Source: Leclercia sp. AS011 (lineage in GTDB: Bacteria > Pseudomonadota > Gammaproteobacteria > Enterobacterales > Enterobacteriaceae). Taken from it: a stretch of DNA of 64,000 nucleotides. The stretch is taken from contig NZ_JBBCMA010000001.1 in the NCBI RefSeq assembly GCF_037152535.1, positions 2,542,001-2,606,000 on the forward strand. The letters run 5' to 3'. The stretch's first letter is position 1; each line of letters opens with the position of its first letter. Shown one piece after another: positions 1 through 8,930 of this stretch. Both the position numbers and the translations under genes were made by a program. Below the pieces are notes generated by a model that was not told the DNA's origin, did no database searches, and saw only the letters and a list, made by a program, of their open reading frames with translations.

Positions 1-760
1 CGCCGTAATCGCTTGGTTTTGCCGACTGGCCATAGAAGCCGCTGGTGCCCAGATCGCTATAGGCGCCGGAGGTGACGACGGAATCCTTCACCTGCAGGGT
101 GTTAGTGAAGACATGGCTGTTATCTTCAATGCCGGTGGTGGAATCATAAGGGGTGTTATCCAGCTGGTGATAACCCTGCGTCAGGGTGATCCCGGCGATG
201 CGGGAGTTATTCTGGATAACGATGTCAGATTCAACGTCGAGGGTAATCGCGTTGCCCAGCGCGTGAGTATCCCAGTAGTGGGTAGTGGTCGTGGAGCCGC
301 TCACCACGTCGTAAGCGTAATGCTCATAGGTATCATTGACGGTGGTGTTGTCCAGGGTCAGTGCGAAACGATCGTACTGCTGATGCGTCGTACCGTCGGC
401 GTTCAGACCGCCCGCGCATTCGGTGGTCATGCACTCAGAAGTGATCATCCCGTTGATGGTGCTGTTGGAGATCGACAGGGCATTGGCACGGCCGCCCGCG
501 CCATCATCCAGGTAATAGGTTGAGATCACGCCGTTTACAGTCGACTTATTGATGACAGGATAGATATCGCCATCGTGCGTCGCACTGGAGTAATTCCAGT
601 CGGTATATCCGTTATACAAGGCCGAGGTGGCGGTATTATCGTAACCAAAGGTGTTGTAAGTGCTACCAGAAATATCTTTTGCATTGGCCTGAGAAGCGAT
701 AGCCAGCGTGCAGGCTAATGCAAGTTGAGATACAACAAGTTTCTTTTTCCATGTTTGCAT
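1..760 (-). CDS. AIDA-type autotransporter, N-terminal part (EhaB/YaiT-like), truncated by window start
   Basis: The reading frame opens with ATG at 760 behind a strong AGGAGGG ribosome site and runs off the window at base 1 (about 253 codons seen). It starts with an extended Sec signal peptide (MQTWKKKLVVSQLALACTLA, cleavage likely after SQANA near residue 27), followed by Ser/Thr/Asn-rich sequence with no charged globular core. That is typical of the beta-helical passenger of a surface type V autotransporter. The signal peptide and the position next to hemB match the EhaB/YaiT family of E. coli. The passenger C-terminus and the beta-barrel translocator lie outside the window, so intactness cannot be judged. 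The family assignment is from memory of the N-terminus and synteny; the exact adhesin type is uncertain. Confidence 0.75.
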   Translation of the reverse strand, partial: MQTWKKKLVVSQLALACTLAIASQANAKDISGSTYNTFGYDNTATSALYNGYTDWNYSSATHDGDIYPVINKSTVNGVISTYYLDDGAGGRANALSISNSTINGMITSECMTTECAGGLNADGTTHQQYDRFALTLDNTTVNDTYEHYAYDVVSGSTTTTHYWDTHALGNAITLDVESDIVIQNNSRIAGITLTQGYHQLDNTPYDSTTGIEDNSHVFTNTLQVKDSVVTSGAYSDLGTSGFYGQSAKPSDYG

Positions 761-1287
761 TGGGTCATCCCTCCTCAGGGACGTAAGCAAGTTTGTCCGT
801 AAATACAGTGCAAATATATTGCGAGGAGAATTATGCAGCCTCAAAACAAAATGGTTCAATGAATCCATCAATTATGTCCGGAAACAGACAGAATAATATA
901 AATACTTTTTGAAATATTTAAAATAATAAAAAACACAATACATATCACGCACTTAAATTCATTCGAAACTAAAGACATGAAAGGTGAAAGATCATTGAAG
1001 GTTATAAAACAAAAGGCAATGAGACATAAAATAAATAAGTCACAAGACGCAAGTAAAAAAAGAATCCCACGAGATTAGGATGTTGCCTGGGCTGGATATA
1101 TTGTTGGCACAGATTTAACTGGCGTAAATAAAGCGTAAACTTATTTCAGCCGATAAAATGAAAACCGGGGAATAATGTCAGGCGACCATGCCCTGCATTC
1201 TGCAGGCTAAACGACAACTTTAGTAAAACAGACATCGGGCATTTCGGGTACACTGACCCTCTTTGATTCACACTCGTCAGGCATATC
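761..1287. other. Intergenic region between divergent autotransporter and hemB genes
   Basis: This 527-base stretch has no convincing gene. Its middle part (about 880-1060) is strongly AT-rich, as expected for the control region of a surface-protein gene, and the hemB side (1100-1287) is more balanced. A TACACT hexamer at 1249-1254 is a possible hemB -10 box, but no good -35 accompanies it. No other regulatory site was recognised. Confidence 0.4.
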
Positions 1288-2262
1288 ATGAACGATTTAA
1301 TTGCTCGTCCCCGTCGTCTGCGCAAATCCCCGGCTCTGCGCGCGCTTTTTGAAGAGACAACACTGACCTTAAACGATCTGGTGTTGCCGATTTTTGTTGA
1401 AGAAGAGATTGATGACTACAAAGCCATCGACGCCATGCCGGGCGTAATGCGTATTCCGGAGAAACACCTGGCGCGCGAAATTGAGCGCATCGCCAACGCA
1501 GGTATTCGGTCGATCATGACCTTCGGCATCTCCCACCATACCGACGCCACCGGCAGCGATGCCTGGAAAGAGGACGGGCTGGTGGCACGCATGTCGCGCA
1601 TCGCCAAAGACACAGTGCCCGAGATGATCGTCATGTCCGACACCTGCTTCTGCGAATACACCTCCCACGGCCACTGCGGCGTGCTATGCGATCATGGCGT
1701 GGATAACGACGCGACCCTGCTGAACCTCGGCAAACAGGCGGTGGTGGCGGCTGCTGCAGGCGCGGACTTTATCGCCCCGTCAGCCGCAATGGACGGCCAG
1801 GTGCAAGCCATTCGTCAGGCGCTGGACGCGGCGGGCTTCACCGACACGGCGATCATGTCCTACTCCACCAAATTCGCCTCCTCCTTCTACGGTCCGTTCC
1901 GTGAAGCGGCGGGCACCGCGCTGAAAGGCGATCGCAAAACCTACCAGATGAACCCGCTGAACCGCCGGGAAGCGATCCGCGAATCGCTGCTCGACGAAGC
2001 CCAGGGTGCCGACTGCCTGATGGTGAAACCGGCTGGTGCCTATCTGGACATCCTGCGTGATATCCGCGAGCGCACCGACCTGCCGCTGGGTGCCTATCAG
2101 GTGAGCGGTGAGTACGCGATGATCAAATTCGCCGCCCAGGCGGGGGCGATCGACGAAGAGAAAGTGATCCTCGAAAGCCTGGGGGCGATCAAACGCGCGG
2201 GCGCGGATCTGATCTTCAGCTACTTCGCGCTGGATCTGGCCGAGAAGAAAATTCTGCGTTAA
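1288..2262 (+). CDS. hemB: Delta-aminolevulinic acid dehydratase (porphobilinogen synthase)
   Basis: HemB condenses two 5-aminolevulinate molecules to porphobilinogen, the second committed step of cytoplasmic haem synthesis. The 324-aa product is the standard length. The zinc-ligand cysteines C120, C122 and C130 are present, as are the two Schiff-base lysines K195 (in [14 protein letters not shown]) and K247 (in [10 protein letters not shown]). The ATG at 1288 gives the canonical N-terminus. It lies beside an EhaB-like autotransporter and close to tauABCD, as in E. coli. A REP element follows the stop codon directly. Confidence 0.98.
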   Translation: MNDLIARPRRLRKSPALRALFEETTLTLNDLVLPIFVEEEIDDYKAIDAMPGVMRIPEKHLAREIERIANAGIRSIMTFGISHHTDATGSDAWKEDGLVARMSRIAKDTVPEMIVMSDTCFCEYTSHGHCGVLCDHGVDNDATLLNLGKQAVVAAAAGADFIAPSAAMDGQVQAIRQALDAAGFTDTAIMSYSTKFASSFYGPFREAAGTALKGDRKTYQMNPLNRREAIRESLLDEAQGADCLMVKPAGAYLDILRDIRERTDLPLGAYQVSGEYAMIKFAAQAGAIDEEKVILESLGAIKRAGADLIFSYFALDLAEKKILR

Positions 2263-2265
2263 TCC

Positions 2266-2302
2266 GTAGGGCCGGGTGGCGGTTTCGCCTGATCCGGCCT
2301 AC
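2266..2302. repeat. REP (palindromic unit) element after hemB
   Basis: An imperfect palindrome of the enterobacterial REP type (GCCGGGTGGCG...CGCCTGATCCGGCC) starts four bases after the hemB stop codon. Such elements can fold in RNA and stabilise upstream mRNA 3' ends. Confidence 0.8.
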
Positions 2303-2380
2303 ATACAAGCTTCACTCCGCTGCAATACAACCGACATCTGGCGCTTCTACTGTCTGAGCAGGACAGCAGGAGGTGCCATC

Positions 2381-4069
2381 ATGTTTAGTCTCGACAGCGT
2401 TCTGGATGACCTTTGGCCGCAGGCGAGGCCTGCCCCCTGGCAAAAAAGGCTGTTAAAGAAATTATTCCACGAAGAGGAGTTCCGGCAGTTTGCCGCCGAC
2501 CACCGCCACCTGAAAGGGCTGGATATGGTGGAACAGGTTCTGGAACATCTCGATATCCTCTGCACCATTCCGGCTCACGACCTCGAACAGATCCCCGCTA
2601 ACGGCCCGCTGATTGTTATGGCCAACCACCCCACCGGTACGCTGGACGGGCTGGCGCTGCTGTATGCCGTCTCCCGCGTGCGCCGGGATGTGAAAGTCGT
2701 GACCAACCGCATGCTGACGCATCTGGAGCCGCTGAGTTCGCTGTTTATTCCGGTAGACAATATGGGCGGGCGGACGGCGAAATCCTCGTTCACCCTGATG
2801 GAGCAGCACCTGCAAAATGCCGGCGTGCTGATCTTCTTCCCGGCGGGGGAAGTCTCCCGCCCGACGCGCACCGGGATCCGCGATAAAAAGTGGCAACCCG
2901 GCTTTATCAAGCTGGCGGGCAAATTCCGCGCGCCGCTGCTGCCGGTAAATATCCACGCCCGCAACAGCCTGCTGTTCTATGCCAGCACCCTGCTCTCCCC
3001 GAACCTGTCGATGCTGCTGCTGATGCAGCAGATGTTCCGTCGTCGCCACAGCCGCCTGCCGGTGAAAATCGGTCAGCAGATCGGCTGGAACCACTGGTTT
3101 AGCCCCACGCTCTCCGCCCGGGAGATGGCTGAGCAGTGCCGCCAGCACGTGCTGCGTCTCGGCAAGGGGTTGCCGGGGGTGTTCAAAACCGAATCCGCCA
3201 TTGCCCGTGCGGAAGACCGCGCCACCCTGAAGCGCGAGCTGGCACAGGCGGAGTCTCTGGGCACCACCGCCGATGGCAAAACCATCTATCTGTGGCAGCG
3301 CAACGGCCAGGAAGACGCGCCGATCCTGCGCGAGCTGGGGCGACTGCGGGAGATCGCCTTTCGCGCGGTGGGGGAAGGCAGCGGCAAGCGCCGGGACACC
3401 GACAGCTTTGATGATGACTATCTGCACCTGATTTTGTGGGATGACGAGGATCTGGAGATCGTCGGTGCCTACCGCTTTATTCCTACGGCGATGCGGGAGC
3501 CGGAGGCGCTCTACAGCTACAGCCTGTTCCACTACGACGATAAAATGCAGGACATCCTCGAACAGGGCATTGAGCTGGGGCGCAGCTTTATTCAGCCGCG
3601 CTACTGGGGACGGCGCGGGCTGGACTATCTGTGGTCCGGGATTGGTGCCTACCTGGCGCGCTATCCGCACTATCGCTACCTGTTCGGACCTGTGTCGATC
3701 TCCGGCGGACTACCGCCCGCGGCGCGGGATCTGCTGGTGGCCTTCTACCGGCTGTGGTTCCCGGCACCCCATCCGCTGGCCGCCTCGCGACGCCCTTATC
3801 CCGCCTCGTTACCCGAGGTGCTGGCACAGTTTAGTGGGGAGGATTATGTAGAGGATCTGACCCGGCTGAAATCGCTGCTCGGCAATCTGGGATGCGGCAT
3901 CCCGCCGCTTTATAAACAGTATTCCGAACTGTGCGAGCCCGGCGGCGTGCAGTTTATTGATTTCGGCAGCGACCCGGCGTTTAACAACTGCGTGGACGGG
4001 CTGGTGCTGGTGGACTTGTGTTATCTGAAGGCCAACCGTTATCAGCGGTATATCGAGGCACATTTGTAA
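2381..4069 (+). CDS. Two-domain acyltransferase resembling ornithine-lipid synthase OlsF (PlsC-type plus GNAT/hemolysin-type domain)
   Basis: The 562-aa product has an N-terminal PlsC-like 1-acyl-sn-glycerol-3-phosphate acyltransferase domain (about residues 60-270). It carries the HX4D-type catalytic motif NHPTGTLD and the second acyl-acceptor motif FFPAGEVSR. The C-terminal half (about 290-560) resembles the OlsB/hemolysin-type GNAT fold that N-acylates ornithine from acyl-ACP. Fusion of both activities defines OlsF, which makes the phosphorus-free membrane lipid ornithine lipid. ATG at 2381 is chosen over an upstream in-frame start because a perfect CAGGAGG lies 8 bases before it. The gene sits alone between hemB and tau, with REP elements on both sides. 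The domain reading is firm; the ornithine-lipid product is inferred. Confidence 0.78.
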   Translation: MFSLDSVLDDLWPQARPAPWQKRLLKKLFHEEEFRQFAADHRHLKGLDMVEQVLEHLDILCTIPAHDLEQIPANGPLIVMANHPTGTLDGLALLYAVSRVRRDVKVVTNRMLTHLEPLSSLFIPVDNMGGRTAKSSFTLMEQHLQNAGVLIFFPAGEVSRPTRTGIRDKKWQPGFIKLAGKFRAPLLPVNIHARNSLLFYASTLLSPNLSMLLLMQQMFRRRHSRLPVKIGQQIGWNHWFSPTLSAREMAEQCRQHVLRLGKGLPGVFKTESAIARAEDRATLKRELAQAESLGTTADGKTIYLWQRNGQEDAPILRELGRLREIAFRAVGEGSGKRRDTDSFDDDYLHLILWDDEDLEIVGAYRFIPTAMREPEALYSYSLFHYDDKMQDILEQGIELGRSFIQPRYWGRRGLDYLWSGIGAYLARYPHYRYLFGPVSISGGLPPAARDLLVAFYRLWFPAPHPLAASRRPYPASLPEVLAQFSGEDYVEDLTRLKSLLGNLGCGIPPLYKQYSELCEPGGVQFIDFGSDPAFNNCVDGLVLVDLCYLKANRYQRYIEAHL

Positions 4070-4070
4070 C

Positions 4071-4102
4071 GCCCGGTGGCGGCTACGCCTTACCGGGCCT
4101 AC
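4071..4102. repeat. REP element between the OlsF-like gene and tauD
   Basis: REP-type palindrome (GCCCGGTGGCGGCTACGCC...CCGGGC) in the gap between two convergent genes, directly after the stop codon of the acyltransferase gene. Confidence 0.8.
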
Positions 4103-4113
4103 GGGGACAGGTG

Positions 4114-4965
4114 TCATGGGGCACGATAAAACGGCTTATCCCCCAATATCGTCGCCCGCTGCATAATCCGCCGCTGCGGCAGGTAATCGGCATTGGCGTA
4201 ATGCTGCGTCACCCGGTTATCCCAGATCGCCAGATCGTTCTCCTGCCAGCGCCAGCGCACCTGGAACTCCGGCTTAGTGATATGGGCAAACAGGAACCCC
4301 AGCAGCGCCTCGCTCTCTTTCTCGCTCAGATCCACAATCCGCGTGGTGAAGCCTTCGTTAACGAACAGCGCCTGCTTGCCGGTCACCGGATGGGTACGCA
4401 CCACCGGATGCAAAAGCGGCGGATGTTTCGCCACGGCTTCCAGCCAGCGCTGATGCTCCTCTTCCGTTTTACGGTATTTGTACTCCTGGAAGGACTTTTT
4501 GAAATCATGCTCCGCCCGCAGGCCGCTTAGCAGCTGCTGGATCGGGGCGGATAACGCCTCAAACGCCGCGATGCCGCTGGCCCACAGGGTGTCACCCCCG
4601 CTCTCCGGCAGCTGTTTGGCGGCAAGGATCGCCCCCGCAGGCGGGGTCTCAATAAAGGTGACATCGGTGTGCCAGTTGTCGTTGTCCGGCGGATTATCGT
4701 TGTGGGTATCCAGAACGATAATCTCCTCCACCCCCTCGGCGTGCGGATAGACCGGATGGATATGCAGATCGCCGAACCGCAGCGCCAGGGCGCGCTGCTG
4801 CTGGGGGGTGATTGCCTGCTCGCGCAGGAACACCACCTGATGACGCAGCACCGCGTGATAGAGCTGCTCGAACTGGTTATCGCTTAATGGCCGGGTCACA
4901 TCGAGCCCGGAAATTTGCGCGCCAATGTATGGCCCCAACGGGGTAATGGTCAGACGTTCACTCAT
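4114..4965 (-). CDS. tauD: Taurine dioxygenase
   Basis: TauD is an Fe(II)/2-oxoglutarate-dependent oxygenase. It hydroxylates taurine, which then releases sulfite for assimilation. The 283-aa product carries the facial triad H99, D101 and H255 (in NWHTDVTF and TQHYAN) and the R270 that binds 2-oxoglutarate. It is the last gene of tauABCD, its start overlapping the tauC stop by 4 bases. In E. coli the operon is induced by sulfate starvation through Cbl/CysB. Confidence 0.97.
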   Translation of the reverse strand: MSERLTITPLGPYIGAQISGLDVTRPLSDNQFEQLYHAVLRHQVVFLREQAITPQQQRALALRFGDLHIHPVYPHAEGVEEIIVLDTHNDNPPDNDNWHTDVTFIETPPAGAILAAKQLPESGGDTLWASGIAAFEALSAPIQQLLSGLRAEHDFKKSFQEYKYRKTEEEHQRWLEAVAKHPPLLHPVVRTHPVTGKQALFVNEGFTTRIVDLSEKESEALLGFLFAHITKPEFQVRWRWQENDLAIWDNRVTQHYANADYLPQRRIMQRATILGDKPFYRAP

Positions 4966-5789
4966 TGTATCTCTCCATGCCAGGGCGTCAGGCGGCGCTG
5001 TAGCGCGCGCAGCCCCAGTTCTAATCCGAAGGCGATCACGGCGATCACCGCGATCCCTGCCAGTACCACGTCCGTCGCCAGGAACTCCCCCGCCGACTGG
5101 ACCATAAAGCCTAATCCGCGCGTGGCGGCGATCAGTTCAGCCGCCACCAGCGTCGACCAGCCGACCCCGAGCCCGATACGCAGCCCGGTGAGGATCTCCG
5201 GCAATGCGCCGGGTAAAATCACAAACCACAGCACCTGTGCGCGGCTGGCACCCAGCGACTGCGCCGCGCGGATCCGCACCTGCTGGGCGCTTTTAACCCC
5301 TGCCACTGCCGACATCGCCACCGGGGCAAAAATCGCGAGATAGATGAGCAGGATCTTCGAGGTCTCGCCGATGCCGAACCAGATCACCATCAGCGGCAGA
5401 TAGGCCAGCGGCGGCACCGGGCGATAAAGCTCAATCAGCGGATCGAGGATCCCGCGCACCGTCGGGCTTAAGCCCATCGCGATGCCCACCGGAATACCAA
5501 GGATCACCGCCGCCAGCAGGGCCACCAGAATGCGCCCCAGGCTGGCCGCCAGATGCTGCCAGAGCGTGGCATCCATAAATCCCTGCGGACCGGCGATGGT
5601 GAAGAGTTTCACCAGCACCTGGCCCGGCGGCGGCAGAAACAGCGGGCTGACCCACTGCGCCGCCGCGACTGCCCACCATACGGCCAGCAGCACCAGCAGG
5701 GTGCTGACGCTGAGCGTCAGCTGGCGGGAGAAAGGCCAGCGCAGGGTCAGGCGTTTGCCCGCCGTTTTATCATTCACCACAATGCTCAT
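4962..5789 (-). CDS. tauC: Taurine ABC transporter permease
   Basis: The 275-aa inner-membrane permease has a hydrophobic N-terminal helix (residues about 24-46), several further membrane segments and the ABC permease EAA-type loop ([20 protein letters not shown]). It forms the channel that works with TauB and TauA. It overlaps tauB and tauD by 4 bases at each end, consistent with translational coupling. Confidence 0.96.
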   Translation of the reverse strand: MSIVVNDKTAGKRLTLRWPFSRQLTLSVSTLLVLLAVWWAVAAAQWVSPLFLPPPGQVLVKLFTIAGPQGFMDATLWQHLAASLGRILVALLAAVILGIPVGIAMGLSPTVRGILDPLIELYRPVPPLAYLPLMVIWFGIGETSKILLIYLAIFAPVAMSAVAGVKSAQQVRIRAAQSLGASRAQVLWFVILPGALPEILTGLRIGLGVGWSTLVAAELIAATRGLGFMVQSAGEFLATDVVLAGIAVIAVIAFGLELGLRALQRRLTPWHGEIQ

Positions 5790-6553
5790 GAGAAGGCCTC
5801 CCGCTGTTCAAACACGCGGCTCAGCACGTATTCGCGCTGGGCGATAAATTCAGGGTCAGACTTGATGCTGCGCACCGGCTCTCCCGCCACAAAGCGGCGG
5901 GCAAAGTTGAGCGGCAGACGCTCCAGCACCCGGCCCGGCCCCGGCGAGAGCAGTACCAGTTCGGTGGCCATAAACACCGCTTCTTCGATGTCATGGGTGA
6001 TCAGCAGTACCTGCTTGCCGGTTTCATGCCACAGGCGCAGCAGCAGGGTTTGCATCTGTTCGCGGGTAAAGGCATCCAGCGCCCCGAAAGGTTCATCCAG
6101 CAGCAACAGCTGCGGATTCGCGGCCAGCGCCCGGGCGATGCCGACCCGCTGACGCTGGCCGCCGGAGAGCTGCCAGATAAAGCGTTTTTCCGCCCCTTCC
6201 AGGCCCACTTTTTTCAGCATCTCCCGGGCAATTGCCAGTCGTTCCTCCCGCGAAGTGCCCGCCAGCTGCAGGCCGAAGGCGACGTTCTCCTGCACGTTAC
6301 GCCACGGCAGCAGCCCTTCGTTCTGGAAGACCACGCCGCGCTCCGCGCCCGGGCCTTCCACCTTTTTGCCTGCCAGTTGAATGGTTCCGTGCTGATAGGG
6401 TACAAACCCGGCGATCAGATTCAGCAGCGTGGTTTTCCCGCAGCCGGACGGGCCGAGCACCACCAGCAGCTCGCCGCTATCCAGCGTCAGGTTGATATCC
6501 TCCAGCGCAGGCTTGCTAGCGTAATCGGCGTACAGATTTGTAATATTCAGCAT
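5786..6553 (-). CDS. tauB: Taurine ABC transporter ATP-binding protein
   Basis: 255-aa ABC ATPase with Walker [10 protein letters not shown], signature [10 protein letters not shown] and Walker [13 protein letters not shown]. It powers taurine uptake through TauC. It lies 9 bases after tauA and overlaps tauC by 4 bases. Confidence 0.96.
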   Translation of the reverse strand: MLNITNLYADYASKPALEDINLTLDSGELLVVLGPSGCGKTTLLNLIAGFVPYQHGTIQLAGKKVEGPGAERGVVFQNEGLLPWRNVQENVAFGLQLAGTSREERLAIAREMLKKVGLEGAEKRFIWQLSGGQRQRVGIARALAANPQLLLLDEPFGALDAFTREQMQTLLLRLWHETGKQVLLITHDIEEAVFMATELVLLSPGPGRVLERLPLNFARRFVAGEPVRSIKSDPEFIAQREYVLSRVFEQREAFS

Positions 6554-6562
6554 ACGGCCCCC

Positions 6563-7525
6563 TTACTTCACAAAGCGGTCAGTCACGTACTGGCTGTAAT
6601 CCGCCGCCACCGCGGGCACTTTGCCCTGCTCTTTCAGGAAGCCAGCGGTATCAATAATCGCTTTATTCACCGGGCCTGACAGCTGCTGCTGTTGCTGGGC
6701 GGGGGTCAGGTAGGTATTGCCTTTCACCAGCCCCGGCACGTCGGCCTCCGGCACGCCGCTCAGGCGGGCGAGTTTCTCCAGATTCTCTGGCTGTTTCAGC
6801 CAGGCATCCGGGTTGGCAATATAGGGCTGCTGGGCATCGATGGCGCTTTTGGCGAAAGCTTTCACAATCTCAGGGTGCTTCTCGGCAAAGTCTTTACGCA
6901 CGACCCAGACGTCGAGGGTTGGCGCGCCCCACTGGCCCACCTGGGCGGAGTCGGTCAGCACGCTGCCGTCTTTTTCCAGCTCGTTTACCGCAGGGGACCA
7001 GACGTAGGCTCCGTCAATATCGCCACGCTGCCAGGCGGCGATAATGGCCGGGGGCTGCAGGTTGATGATTTCCACCTGCCCCGGCTTGATGTTCCAGTGT
7101 TTCAGGGCGGCGAGCAGGCTGTAATGCGTGGTGGAGATAAAAGGCACCGCGATGCGTTTGCCGATCAGATCTTCGGGCTTAGTGATGTTTTTCTTCACCA
7201 CCAGCGCTTCGGAATTGCCAAGCTGCGAAGCCAGCAGGAAAACTTCGATGGGCACCTGTTGGCTGGCAGCGACCGCCAGCGGGCTGGAGCCGAGGTTGCC
7301 AATCTGCACGTCGCCGGAGGCCAGGGCCCGCACGATGCTCGCCCCGCTGTCGAACTTACGCCAGTCGACTTTCGCGCCGCTCGCTTTCTCGAAAGTTTTA
7401 TCCGCCTGCGCCACTTTGGCGGGCTCAGCGGAAGTTTGATACGCGACGGTGACATCCACCGCCTGCGCCTGGAATGCCCACAGCGCCAGCGCGCCGAGTA
7501 AAGTGATACGCGATGAAATAGCCAT
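6563..7525 (-). CDS. tauA: Taurine ABC transporter periplasmic binding protein
   Basis: The 320-aa secreted protein has a clear Sec signal peptide (MAISSRITLLGALALWAFQA, cleavage after AQA near residue 22). The mature part is nearly identical in pattern to E. coli TauA, including SGDVQIGNLGSSPLAV. It captures taurine in the periplasm and is the first gene of tauABCD. GGGGAGCAG precedes the ATG. The 131 bases upstream, up to ccmH, should carry the promoter; Cbl sites are degenerate and none was assigned. Confidence 0.97.
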   Translation of the reverse strand: MAISSRITLLGALALWAFQAQAVDVTVAYQTSAEPAKVAQADKTFEKASGAKVDWRKFDSGASIVRALASGDVQIGNLGSSPLAVAASQQVPIEVFLLASQLGNSEALVVKKNITKPEDLIGKRIAVPFISTTHYSLLAALKHWNIKPGQVEIINLQPPAIIAAWQRGDIDGAYVWSPAVNELEKDGSVLTDSAQVGQWGAPTLDVWVVRKDFAEKHPEIVKAFAKSAIDAQQPYIANPDAWLKQPENLEKLARLSGVPEADVPGLVKGNTYLTPAQQQQQLSGPVNKAIIDTAGFLKEQGKVPAVAADYSQYVTDRFVK

Positions 7526-7656
7526 AATGTCTGCTCCCCTCTGTTGTTATGGGGGCAGTATTTCCGGCGGCGTAATTTTGATAAAGGAATTAAAAGGCAT
7601 CGTTAATGCCGAATCGTTTTTAGAAAAAATTCGGCAAAGCAAATACCAAACCTGAC

Positions 7657-8376
7657 TTACTGAGGCTCCTCTTCCGCCAGCAGGGCAGCGATCTGCGACA
7701 GCACCTTCGCCTGCTGACGATCGCCCTCCCCCTGCAGCAGCCGCGCGCGCAGCCCCAACTCCAGCTGGCGAAGCCCGACGAGATCCAGCGGCTCGGCGCG
7801 CGGGTTCTCCAGCCGCGCCAGCAGACCAGGCGCGGCGGCGGCGGCGGCCCGCATCTGCGCCACTTGCCGGTAGCCGCCAGTTTGCCAGTAGCTGTAGAAA
7901 CCGATCCCCAGCGCCAGCGCCGCAGCGGGGATGAGCCGCCAGATATTCAGCGGCCTGCCCGCCCCCTCTGGCTCCGGGGGTTGCGGCGCGGGCGATGCCC
8001 GCCTGCGCGAGCGGATATAGATCGCCCCGCATCCGGCCAGCACCACGGCCCCGGGGAGGATCCACAGCAGGGCGGTGAAAGGGGTGAATGGCGGATCGTA
8101 GGTCACAAAGTTACCGTAACGCGCCACCATGTAATCCACCACCTGCTGCGGACTTTTTCCCTCCTGCAGCAGGTCGTAGACTTTCTGCCGCATGTCGACG
8201 GCAATCATCGCGCTGGAGTCGGCGATGCTGTTGTTCTGGCATTTCGGGCAGCGCAGCTGTGCCGTCAGCTGGCGCCAGGCCTGCTCCTGCTCCGCATCGC
8301 GAAAGGTCATCACCTCGCTGCTGGCGCTGACCAGCACAGGAAGCGCCAGCAGCAGCATCAACAGAATGATTCTCAT
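7657..8376 (-). CDS. ccmH: Cytochrome c maturation protein CcmH, short form lacking most of the CcmI-like tail
   Basis: CcmH is a membrane-anchored thiol reductase of the haem lyase complex that handles apocytochrome cysteines. A signal/anchor (residues 1-18) is followed by the redox motif LRCPKCQN and a membrane helix, then a second hydrophobic segment and a short Ala/Arg-rich tail. The protein is 239 aa; E. coli CcmH is about 350 aa because a TPR-containing CcmI-like domain is fused at its C-terminus. Here that part is almost absent, and downstream DNA up to tauA has no continuation. ATG at 8376 overlaps the ccmG stop codon (ATGA), which sets the start. It is the last gene of the ccm operon. 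Confidence 0.92.
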   Translation of the reverse strand: MRIILLMLLLALPVLVSASSEVMTFRDAEQEQAWRQLTAQLRCPKCQNNSIADSSAMIAVDMRQKVYDLLQEGKSPQQVVDYMVARYGNFVTYDPPFTPFTALLWILPGAVVLAGCGAIYIRSRRRASPAPQPPEPEGAGRPLNIWRLIPAAALALGIGFYSYWQTGGYRQVAQMRAAAAAAPGLLARLENPRAEPLDLVGLRQLELGLRARLLQGEGDRQQAKVLSQIAALLAEEEPQ

Positions 8377-8930
8377 GGCGTCGTCTCCCTGACAGCCTGT
8401 AACCACAGGGGCTGGAGCCTCTCCTGCCATACCCGCGCATCCAGCGCGCCGACGTGGCGGTAGCGTACCTTCCCCTGCCCATCAATCAAAAAGGTCTCCG
8501 GCGCGCCGTACACCCCCAGCTCCATCCCGGCCATTCCCTCCCCGTCATACAGACTCAGGACATAGGGATCGGCCAGCTCCCGCAGCCAGTCTCTAGCCCG
8601 CTGCCGATCGTCTTTATAGTTCAGCCCGACGATCCGCACCCCCTGCCCGGCAAGCTGGTTAAGGAACTGATGCTCGGCGCGGCAGGTCGGGCACCAGGTG
8701 GCCCAGACGTTGAGCAGCAGCGGACCGCCTTGGGCCAGGGTTGTCGAGTCTACAGCCTGCTGCGGTGCCGCCAGCGTCGGCAGGCTGAAGGCGGGCAGCG
8801 CTCTCCCCACCCGCACCGACTCCAGCGCGGTGGGATCCTCTCCCTGCGCGTTGCGCGCCAGCTGCCAGAAGAGCGCGATGGCCACCAGCAGAAACAGCGC
8901 CAGCGGTAAAAGATAGAGTTTGCGGATCAT
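8373..8930 (-). CDS. ccmG: Thiol:disulfide interchange protein CcmG (DsbE)
   Basis: The 185-aa periplasmic thioredoxin-fold protein is anchored by an N-terminal helix (residues 6-24). Its active site WCPTC lies in the stretch NVWATWCPTCRAEH. It keeps apocytochrome c haem-binding cysteines reduced, with CcmH. It overlaps ccmF and ccmH by 4 bases each. Confidence 0.96.
   Translation of the reverse strand: MIRKLYLLPLALFLLVAIALFWQLARNAQGEDPTALESVRVGRALPAFSLPTLAAPQQAVDSTTLAQGGPLLLNVWATWCPTCRAEHQFLNQLAGQGVRIVGLNYKDDRQRARDWLRELADPYVLSLYDGEGMAGMELGVYGAPETFLIDGQGKVRYRHVGALDARVWQERLQPLWLQAVRETTP

Noticed and set aside
113..523. 136-codon plus-strand frame at the window start
   Set aside because: Opposite strand of the autotransporter passenger; the repetitive passenger codons keep this frame open by chance.
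2462..3670. Long open frame (402 codons) on the minus strand opposite the OlsF-like gene
   Set aside because: It is the complement of a strongly GC-biased real gene, has no ribosome site or recognisable domain, and codon bias belongs to the plus strand.
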